This document shows, piece by piece, positions 5,616 to 10,327 of a stretch of DNA of 10,327 bases. Under the pieces are notes generated by a model. That model ran no database searches. It was given only the letters and a program-made list of their open reading frames with translations, and was not told where the DNA came from. Source of the stretch: Savagea sp. (lineage in GTDB: Bacteria; Bacillota; Bacilli; Bacillales_A; Planococcaceae); assembly GCA_030152585.1 (NCBI GenBank), contig JASLJC010000139.1, positions 1 to 10,327 of the forward strand, written 5' to 3'. The stretch's first letter is position 1; every line of letters starts with the position of its first letter. The position numbers were made by a program, and so were the translations under genes.

Positions 5616-6446
5616 ATGAAGAAGTGGCACTATATTGAGTCCGGACGTCGCAGTGCGGCATACAATATGGCATTAGACGAAGCACTTTTAAATTGGCATA
5701 GCGAAGGAAAAATAGGTCCAGTCCTTCGTTTTTATGAATGGGAGCGCCCGACATTATCAATTGGCTACTTTCAACAAGTAGAGCGAGATATTAATTTAAA
5801 AGCAGTAGAAGAAGGACAATTACAATTCGTTCGTCGCCAAACGGGAGGTCGTGGTGTTTTACATGATGATGAGTTAACGTATAGCGTTATCGTTTCTGAA
5901 CAATACCCGAATATGCCTGAAAATGTAACAGAAGCGTATCGTGTCATTTCAACAGGGTTGTTAGAAGGTTTTCGGAAATTAGGCTTCCAAGCTTCGTTTT
6001 CGATTCCTGAGACAGAAGAAGAAAAAGAAGCTTTACAACAGCCGAAAAGTGGTGTTTGCTTTGATACACCGAGTTGGTATGAGCTCGTCGTCGAAAATAA
6101 AAAAATAGCAGGAAGTGCTCAGACGAGGAAAAAAGGTGTCATTTTACAACACGGAGCGATCCTCCGTCATTTAAATATCGAAAAGCTCATTTCATTATTC
6201 CGATTTTCATCAAAGGAAGCAGAAGAAAAAATGCGAAAAAGTTTACCAAACCGAGCAGTAGCGATTGATCAAATTACATCAAAAGAAATTGAAATTCCGA
6301 CACTTATTGAAGCGTTTCGAGAAGGGTTTGAAAAAGCGTTAAAGATTCAACTTGTACCGTATACGTTATCGGAAGAGCAAGAAGCAGAGGTTCACGAACT
6401 TGTCGTTCGAAAGTATGGCAATGATCAATGGAATTTTAAAAGGTAA
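5616..6446 (+). CDS. lipM: Octanoyl-[ACP]:protein N-octanoyltransferase LipM
   Basis: A 276-residue cytoplasmic acyltransferase that moves octanoate from acyl carrier protein to the lipoyl domain of GcvH, the first step of lipoate assembly in Bacillus. It resembles B. subtilis LipM (YqhM, about 278 residues) along its whole length. The substrate-binding motif RRQTGGRGVLHDDELTYS is at 73-90. The catalytic Cys148 is in SGVCFDTPSWYELVV, and this downstream cysteine separates LipM from LipB. The lysine segment KKIAGSAQTR is at 162-171. The C-terminus ends QWNFKR, as in the B. subtilis protein. AGAGGAG at 5604-5610 sets the ATG. The glycine-cleavage genes gcvT-gcvPA-gcvPB, close by in B. subtilis, are not in this window. 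It appears monocistronic, since aroQ has its own promoter directly after the stop. Confidence 0.94.
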   Translation: MKKWHYIESGRRSAAYNMALDEALLNWHSEGKIGPVLRFYEWERPTLSIGYFQQVERDINLKAVEEGQLQFVRRQTGGRGVLHDDELTYSVIVSEQYPNMPENVTEAYRVISTGLLEGFRKLGFQASFSIPETEEEKEALQQPKSGVCFDTPSWYELVVENKKIAGSAQTRKKGVILQHGAILRHLNIEKLISLFRFSSKEAEEKMRKSLPNRAVAIDQITSKEIEIPTLIEAFREGFEKALKIQLVPYTLSEEQEAEVHELVVRKYGNDQWNFKR

Positions 6447-6450
6447 TCGT

Positions 6451-6478
6451 TTGCACGAAAGTTTCGATATGATAAAAT
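6451..6478 (+). promoter_or_regulatory. Sigma-A-type promoter for aroQ-yqhT
   Basis: TTGCAC (6451-6456), a 16-base spacer and TAAAAT (6473-6478), with an extended -10 TG at 6470-6471. Transcription would start near 6485, just before the AAAGGAG site at 6491-6497. The promoter begins five bases after the lipM stop. Confidence 0.75.
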
Positions 6479-6505
6479 GAAAAAGTAGAAAAAGGAGTGG
6501 ACAAA

Positions 6506-6952
6506 ATGCAACTCGTCGTTTTGCATGGACCGAATTTAAATCGTTTAGGGACGAGAGAACCTGAGATTTATGGTGAAGAAACGTTAGAGGATATTAATCG
6601 AAAAATTCAACAGTATAGCGAAGAAAAGGGAATTACAACTACATGTATTCAATCCAATCGAGAATACGAGTTGATTGAAGCGATTCATCACGCAGCGGAT
6701 AAAAAGATAGATGGTATAGTCATTAATCCTGCAGCGTTCACGCATTATAGTATTGCAATACGGGATGCAATTGCTTCTACCGATATACCTGTGATTGAAG
6801 TACATTTATCGAACGTTCATGCGCGAGAAGCTTTCCGCCAACAATCTGTAATAGCGCCTGTCTGTGTAGGACAAATCACAGGTTTTGGTCATTTCAGTTA
6901 TTTAATGGCCATTGAATCATTTTATTTACAAAAAAAGGGGAAATTAGAATGA
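6506..6952 (+). CDS. aroQ: 3-dehydroquinate dehydratase, type II
   Basis: A 148-residue cytoplasmic enzyme, dodecameric in the family, that removes water from 3-dehydroquinate to give 3-dehydroshikimate, the third step of the shikimate pathway. Signatures are GPNLNRLGTRE (8-18) with catalytic Arg17 and Tyr22, NPAAFTHYS (74-82) with Asn74 and the proton-donor His80, and EVHLSNVHAREAFR (98-111) with substrate-binding His100, Ser102 and Arg111. It corresponds to B. subtilis YqhS. An in-frame GTG at 6497 would add three residues, but it overlaps the AAAGGAG ribosome-binding site, which is eight bases before ATG 6506, so that ATG is chosen. It overlaps the next gene by four bases (ATGA). A second shikimate gene, aroK, lies about 1.4 kb upstream in a separate transcription unit. 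Confidence 0.95.
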   Translation: MQLVVLHGPNLNRLGTREPEIYGEETLEDINRKIQQYSEEKGITTTCIQSNREYELIEAIHHAADKKIDGIVINPAAFTHYSIAIRDAIASTDIPVIEVHLSNVHAREAFRQQSVIAPVCVGQITGFGHFSYLMAIESFYLQKKGKLE

Positions 6953-8022
6953 AACTAAAAAAATTACGCGAACAATTACATAAACATGATGTAGATGCAC
7001 TACTCATTACAAACCCGTACAATCGCCGATATATGACAGGGTTTACAGGATCAGCAGGTGTAGCACTTGTGACAAAAAAAGAAGCGGTTTTCATTACAGA
7101 TTTTCGTTACACAGAGCAAGCGAATGCACAAGTGAAAGATTTCCGTATCGTTGAACAAAAACGTACAGCAATCGAAGAGGTCGCGCGAGAAGCACAAGCG
7201 TTAAACTTAGAGACGATCGGTTTTGAAAAAGAACATATGACATATGGTTTATTTGAATTATATGAAGAATATGTCGATGCAGCATTTATTCCGCTAGAAG
7301 GTCTCGTTGAATCGTTACGTATCGTCAAAAATGAAGAAGAGCTTGAAATTTTACAAAAAGCAGCCAACATAGCGGATGAGACATTTGAATATATTTGTAC
7401 ATTTATTCGTCCAGGCATTACCGAACTTGAAGTCGCGAACGAAATGGAATCTTATATGCGTAAGTTAGGAGCAACAGAATCATCATTCGACACGATTGTA
7501 GCGAGCGGTGCACGTGGAGCATTGCCTCACGGTGTTGCAAGCGATAAAGTAATAGAAGAAGGAGATATGGTAACGCTCGACTTCGGTGCGTTATACAATG
7601 GATATATTTCTGATATTACAAGAACAGTAGCAGTTGGTGAACCGTCGGAACAAATGAAAGAAATTTATGATATTGTATTACAGTCTCAATTGTTAGGCGT
7701 TGAAAAAATTGGCCCGAACATGACAGGAAAAGAAGCGGATACAATCGTGCGAGACTATATTACCGAAAAAGGATATGGACCTCAGTTTGGTCATTCAACA
7801 GGACACGGTATTGGGTTAGAAGTGCATGAAACGCCATCACTTTCATCTCGTTCTGAAACGGTATTACAACCGAATATGTGTGTTACAGTAGAGCCTGGTA
7901 TTTATTTACCAAATATCGGTGGTGTTCGAATCGAAGATGATCTCGTCATTACAGAAACGGGCAACCGTCGTTTGACGAAATCATCAAAAGAGTTGCGTAT
8001 TCTTCAAAATGAAGCGAAATAG
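6949..8022 (+). CDS. yqhT: Xaa-Pro aminopeptidase-like M24 metallopeptidase (YqhT)
   Basis: A 357-residue cytoplasmic M24-family peptidase that releases N-terminal residues before proline. An N-terminal creatinase-type domain (about 1-125, with NPYNRRYMTGFTGS) precedes a pita-bread catalytic domain (about 130-357). The two-metal ligands are all present: Asp211 (TLDFGA), Asp222 (SDITRT), His286 (GHSTGHGIG), Glu315 (VEPGIY) and Glu329 (RIEDD). The conserved His194 is in ALPHGV. The length is normal for B. subtilis YqhT (about 353 residues). It is translationally coupled to aroQ by ATGA, with AAAGGGG eight bases upstream, the same gene pair as yqhS-yqhT in B. subtilis. The neighbouring efp suggests an indirect theme of proline-rich protein metabolism, but that is inference. 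Confidence 0.94.
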   Translation: MKLKKLREQLHKHDVDALLITNPYNRRYMTGFTGSAGVALVTKKEAVFITDFRYTEQANAQVKDFRIVEQKRTAIEEVAREAQALNLETIGFEKEHMTYGLFELYEEYVDAAFIPLEGLVESLRIVKNEEELEILQKAANIADETFEYICTFIRPGITELEVANEMESYMRKLGATESSFDTIVASGARGALPHGVASDKVIEEGDMVTLDFGALYNGYISDITRTVAVGEPSEQMKEIYDIVLQSQLLGVEKIGPNMTGKEADTIVRDYITEKGYGPQFGHSTGHGIGLEVHETPSLSSRSETVLQPNMCVTVEPGIYLPNIGGVRIEDDLVITETGNRRLTKSSKELRILQNEAK

Positions 8023-8042
8023 TGTAATTATTGAACGTAACC

Positions 8043-8071
8043 TTGCGTAACGATACGATAGTTGCTAAAAT
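8043..8071 (+). promoter_or_regulatory. Probable sigma-A promoter for efp
   Basis: TTGCGT (8043-8048), a 17-base spacer and TAAAAT (8066-8071), preceded by TG at 8063-8064 as an extended -10. It lies 44 bases upstream of the efp ATG. I see no hairpin terminator between yqhT and efp, so read-through from the upstream operon is also possible. Confidence 0.65.
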
Positions 8072-8115
8072 TAAAAGTAAAGTGATTTTGATAATGAAGA
8101 TAAGGTGGAGAAAAT

Positions 8116-8673
8116 ATGATTTCAGTAAACGATTTCCGTACAGGACTTACAATCGAACACGATAACGACATTTGGCGTATCATCGATTTCCAACACGTTA
8201 AACCAGGAAAAGGAGCAGCTTTCGTTCGTTCGAAATTACGTAGTTTACGTACAGGAAACATTCAAGATAAAACGTTCCGTTCAAACGAAAAAGTAAAACC
8301 AGCGATGATCGACCGTCATAAAGTACAATATTTATACGCTGATGGAGAAGATCATATTTTCATGGATACAGAGACGTATGATCAAATTACGTTACCAGCA
8401 GATCGTATTGAGCATGAACTTAAGTTCATTAAAGAACAAATGGAAGTGTCTATCGTTCAATATGAATCCGAAATTTTAGGAATTGATCTACCTGTAACAG
8501 TAACGTTAGAAGTAGCGGAAACAGAACCAGGTATTAAAGGAAATACTGCAAGTGGTGGATCGAAAACGGCGACGATGGAAACAGGTCTCGTTGTCCAAGT
8601 GCCATTATTTATTGAAACTGGTGACAAACTCGTTATTAATACAGAAGAAGCAGAATACGTATCACGTGCATAA
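8116..8673 (+). CDS. efp: Translation elongation factor P
   Basis: A 185-residue cytoplasmic factor that binds beside the peptidyl-tRNA and rescues ribosomes stalled on polyproline. It has the usual three-domain layout. Domain I (about 1-65) includes the tip loop KPGKGAAFVRSK with Lys32, the residue modified in B. subtilis EF-P by 5-aminopentanol. Domains II and III follow, the latter with the family signature around ETEPGIKGNTASGGSKTATMETG (about 136-158) and a C-terminus ending AEYVSRA. The presence of Lys rather than Arg at the tip agrees with a Bacillus-type modification, but the modifying enzymes are not in this window. AAGGTGGAG at 8102-8110 precedes the ATG. In sporulating Bacillus the next genes are yqhV and spoIIIA; here accB follows directly. 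Confidence 0.97.
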   Translation: MISVNDFRTGLTIEHDNDIWRIIDFQHVKPGKGAAFVRSKLRSLRTGNIQDKTFRSNEKVKPAMIDRHKVQYLYADGEDHIFMDTETYDQITLPADRIEHELKFIKEQMEVSIVQYESEILGIDLPVTVTLEVAETEPGIKGNTASGGSKTATMETGLVVQVPLFIETGDKLVINTEEAEYVSRA

Positions 8674-8680
8674 CAATAAA

Positions 8681-8712
8681 TCTCATCTCGGTTTCGGGAT
8701 GAGATACTTTTA
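8681..8712 (+). terminator. Hairpin terminator after efp, weak T-tail
   Basis: The arms 8681-8690 (TCTCATCTCG) and 8695-8704 (CGGGATGAGA) pair over ten bases with one T-G wobble around a GTTT loop. The tail TACTTTTA is only moderately T-rich, so termination may be partial. accB then starts only 45 bases after the tail. Confidence 0.65.
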
Positions 8713-8722
8713 GCCATAAAAA

Positions 8723-8737
8723 AGTGGTCATACCACT
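8723..8737 (+). repeat. Short inverted repeat just before the accB ribosome-binding site
   Basis: AGTGGT-CAT-ACCACT is a perfect six-base inverted repeat with a three-base loop, two bases before the AAGGAGAAGGAG element of accB. It could be an operator half-site pair or a small RNA hairpin. It does not resemble the FapR operator consensus as I know it, and chance is possible. Confidence 0.4.
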
Positions 8738-8739
8738 CG

Positions 8740-8751
8740 AAGGAGAAGGAG
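8740..8751 (+). promoter_or_regulatory. Duplicated Shine-Dalgarno sequence for accB
   Basis: AAGGAG occurs twice in a row. The second copy ends six bases before the ATG at 8758, the normal spacing, and the first is a possible standby site. This suggests strong translation initiation. Confidence 0.7.
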
Positions 8752-8757
8752 AAACCT

Positions 8758-9195
8758 ATGTTTAAACTAGAAGAAATACGTGAACTCGTCGAAATGATTG
8801 ACGAATCTAAAACGATTAAAGAATTTTCATACAATGCAGAAACAGGGAAAATCAAAGTGAAGCGAATGGGTGAAAAACCACAAAAAATTGAAACGGTTAT
8901 CGTCAAAAAAGAGGAGCCGTTGAAGAGCGAACAACCGGTTATAACCGATATAGAAGAACCATCAATTGAACCAACCGTACAAAATGAACATGAAAATGAA
9001 CATGAAGACTATGAAAAAATCGTATCGCCAATGGTAGGAACATTTTATGCTGCACCGTCACCTGAAGAGCCACCTTATGTACAAGTAGGCGATACGGTAC
9101 AAGAAAACACGGTCGTTTGTATTGTAGAGGCGATGAAATTAATCAATGAAATCGAATCAGAAGTGAATGGTGAAATTGTAGAAGTGCTAGTATAA
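8758..9195 (+). CDS. accB: Biotin carboxyl carrier protein AccB, truncated by an in-frame stop
   Basis: As read, a 145-residue protein; without the TAA at 9193-9195 the frame would run to 9249 and give 163 residues, close to B. subtilis AccB (about 159). AccB carries the biotin that is carboxylated by AccC and presented to carboxyltransferase to make malonyl-CoA. An N-terminal segment (1-40) is followed by a Glu-rich linker (about 45-87) with a small NEHE repeat, then the biotinyl domain from about 88. That domain contains SPMVGTFY (90-97) and the biotinylation motif EAMKL, with Lys127 as the biotin acceptor. The premature stop replaces a position where B. subtilis has Glu (VLVE), and it removes the last strands of the biotinyl domain. 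Since AccB is normally essential, a sequence error or a very recent mutation is likely. The product as read is probably unstable or unbiotinylated. Confidence 0.9.
   Translation: MFKLEEIRELVEMIDESKTIKEFSYNAETGKIKVKRMGEKPQKIETVIVKKEEPLKSEQPVITDIEEPSIEPTVQNEHENEHEDYEKIVSPMVGTFYAAPSPEEPPYVQVGDTVQENTVVCIVEAMKLINEIESEVNGEIVEVLV
8981..9006 (+). repeat. 12-base tandem duplication in the accB linker
   Basis: AAAATGAACATG occurs twice back to back (8981-8992 and 8993-9004), with two further matching bases. It encodes two copies of Asn-Glu-His-Glu in the flexible linker before the biotinyl domain. It probably arose by replication slippage in a region tolerant of length change. Confidence 0.85.
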
Positions 9196-9249
9196 GATGG
9201 TCAACTTGTTGAATACGGTGAACCGTTATTTTATGTGAAACGACGTTAG
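9196..9249 (+). pseudogene. accB: Stranded 3' end of accB beyond the premature stop
   Basis: In the same frame as accB, directly after the TAA, 17 codons read DGQLVEYGEPLFYVKRR followed by TAG. This is the standard C-terminal end of the biotinyl domain (B. subtilis: NGQLVEYGQPLF). No frameshift is needed, so one base change at 9193 (T to G, giving GAA) would restore the full gene. The lack of any other decay shows that the lesion is recent or artefactual. The accC ribosome-binding site (AGGAGG) begins right at its end. Confidence 0.88.
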
Positions 9250-9259
9250 GAGGATCCGA

Positions 9260-10327
9260 ATGAAAAAAATATTAGTGGCGAACCGTGGAGAAATTGCAGT
9301 TCGAATTATTCGAGCGTGTAAAGAGCTTGGTATTGAAACTGTTGCTATTTATTCGGAAGCAGATGAAGATGCATTGCACGTTCAATTAGCGGATGAAGCG
9401 TACTGTGTCGGTCCGACAGCGTCTAAAGATAGTTATTTACATTTTTCGAATGTGATTAGTGTTGCTAAATTAACGGAATGTGATGGTATTCATCCAGGTT
9501 ACGGTTTTTTAGCAGAAAATGCAGATTTTGCAGAACTTTGTGAAGAAGTCAATATTACATTTATAGGTCCGACAGCAAAAGCGATTGCTTTAATGGGTAC
9601 AAAAGACGTAGCACGTCAAACGATGAAAGAAGCAGGGGTACCGATCGTACCAGGTTCGGACGGAATCGTTGAAACGATAGAAGAAGCAAAAGAAGTGGCA
9701 CAAATGATCGGTTATCCAATCATCATTAAAGCGACAGCAGGAGGCGGTGGAAAAGGGATTCGTGCAGCCTATACAGAAGAGGAATTAGTAAAAGGAATTC
9801 AAATTGTTCAAAAAGAAGCGGCAGCTGCTTTTGGAAATCCAGGTGTCTACTTAGAAAAATTAATTGAAACATTTCGTCATGTCGAAGTTCAAATATTAGC
9901 AGATGCTTACGGACATACGATTCACTTAGGAGAGCGTGATTGTTCAATTCAACGTCGAATGCAAAAGTTAATTGAAGAAGCGCCATCACCTGCAATAACA
10001 GAAGAAAAACGGATCGAGATGGGGCAAGCGGCAGTACGGGCTGCAAAAGCGGTCGGTTATCGTAGTGCCGGAACGGTTGAATTTATTTACGACCACGTAA
10101 ATGATACGTTTTATTTTATGGAAATGAATACACGTATACAAGTAGAACACCCTGTAACGGAGATGATTACAGGAATTGACTTAGTGCGTGAACAACTTCG
10201 TATCGCATCAGGAGAACGTCTCGGTTACGGTCAAGAAGACGTTGTCTATGAAGGACATGCGATAGAATGTCGTATTAATGCTGAAAACCCATCGAAAAAC
10301 TTTATGCCATCACCTGGAGAAATAAAA
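9260..10327 (+). CDS. accC: Biotin carboxylase AccC (3' end outside window)
   Basis: The first 356 codons of an expected ~450. AccC is the ATP-grasp subunit of acetyl-CoA carboxylase that carboxylates the biotin on AccB with bicarbonate and ATP. The N-terminal biotin carboxylase domain begins MKKILVANRGEIAVRIIRAC, with HPGYGFLAEN (78-87). The ATP-grasp domain has Lys115 (GTKD), Lys157, the glycine loop GGGGKG (161-166), FRHVEVQ (205-211), GERDCSIQRR (224-233), metal ligands Glu274 (TVEF) and Glu288 (MEMN), and the active-site RIQVEHPVTE (292-301). All expected catalytic residues are present and the frame is open to the window edge. AGGAGG at 9249-9254 overlaps the original accB stop and lies five bases before the ATG, so the pair forms one operon. 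If accB really ends early, coupling to accC may be weakened. Confidence 0.96.
   Translation, partial: MKKILVANRGEIAVRIIRACKELGIETVAIYSEADEDALHVQLADEAYCVGPTASKDSYLHFSNVISVAKLTECDGIHPGYGFLAENADFAELCEEVNITFIGPTAKAIALMGTKDVARQTMKEAGVPIVPGSDGIVETIEEAKEVAQMIGYPIIIKATAGGGGKGIRAAYTEEELVKGIQIVQKEAAAAFGNPGVYLEKLIETFRHVEVQILADAYGHTIHLGERDCSIQRRMQKLIEEAPSPAITEEKRIEMGQAAVRAAKAVGYRSAGTVEFIYDHVNDTFYFMEMNTRIQVEHPVTEMITGIDLVREQLRIASGERLGYGQEDVVYEGHAIECRINAENPSKNFMPSPGEIK

Noticed and set aside
6497..6505. GTG start giving aroQ three extra residues
   Set aside because: The GTG is part of the AAAGGAG region itself. ATG 6506 has proper spacing and matches the usual start of type II dehydroquinases.
7094..7418. 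Minus-strand open frames inside yqhT
   Set aside because: They overlap each other and the conserved M24 peptidase gene; composition is that of reverse-complement shadows.
8457..8906. 149-codon minus-strand open frame across efp and accB
   Set aside because: It spans two well-supported plus-strand genes and the hairpin between them. The Ser/Ile-rich product matches no family I recognise.
9726..10046. 106-codon open frame on the minus strand
   Set aside because: It lies wholly inside the strongly conserved accC coding region, with no ribosome-binding site and a Leu-rich low-complexity product; it is an antisense shadow.

Overview
The window is an A+T-rich stretch of a chromosome from a low-G+C Gram-positive bacterium of the order Bacillales. 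Gene order and protein sequences match the Bacillus subtilis yqgX–comG–aro–yqhL–lipM–aroQ–yqhT–efp–accBC neighbourhood in compacted form. Several genes found between these in B. subtilis are missing: yqgY/Z and yqhA/B before comGA, the gcvT–gcvPA–gcvPB genes, mntR, and above all the spoIIIA sporulation operon that normally sits between efp and accB. This suggests a non-sporulating lineage, or one in which spoIIIA has moved. The genus cannot be named from the sequence.

Layout. Positions 1–270 hold the 3' end of an unidentified gene. It is followed by a yqgX-type metallo-beta-lactamase-fold hydrolase (271–906) and a hairpin terminator (957–997). The complete late-competence operon comGA–comGG (1046–4555) encodes the assembly ATPase, membrane platform, major pseudopilin and four minor pseudopilins of the DNA-uptake pilus. 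Its genes are separated by overlaps or very short gaps, and it runs with a one-base overlap into aroK (shikimate kinase, 4555–5073). A bidirectional terminator (about 5077–5126) separates aroK from a convergent membrane-anchored rhodanese-like gene (minus strand, ending at 5127). A divergent promoter region (about 5537–5583) then leads to lipM (octanoyltransferase). aroQ–yqhT (type II dehydroquinase and an Xaa-Pro peptidase) follow from a clear sigma-A-type promoter. efp (elongation factor P) has its own likely promoter and a downstream hairpin. accB and accC (biotin carboxyl carrier protein and biotin carboxylase of acetyl-CoA carboxylase) close the window, with accC running off the right edge. 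The largest stretch without a gene is the 139 bases at 907–1045, and it holds the terminator described above.

How they work together. The comG proteins build the competence pseudopilus. AroK and AroQ are two steps of the shikimate pathway. LipM supplies protein lipoylation. EF-P relieves ribosome stalling. AccB/AccC start fatty-acid synthesis.

The most notable observation is an in-frame TAA at 9193–9195 in accB. It removes the last 18 residues of the biotinyl domain, yet the 17 codons after it still read as a perfect AccB C-terminus. This is either a sequence error or a very recent nonsense mutation in a normally essential gene. Other points are a rhodanese whose catalytic cysteine position is Asp, very short ComGE and ComGG, and translational linkage of aroK to comG. 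I see no mobile element, CRISPR array, tRNA or rRNA, and nothing that amounts to a new multi-gene system.
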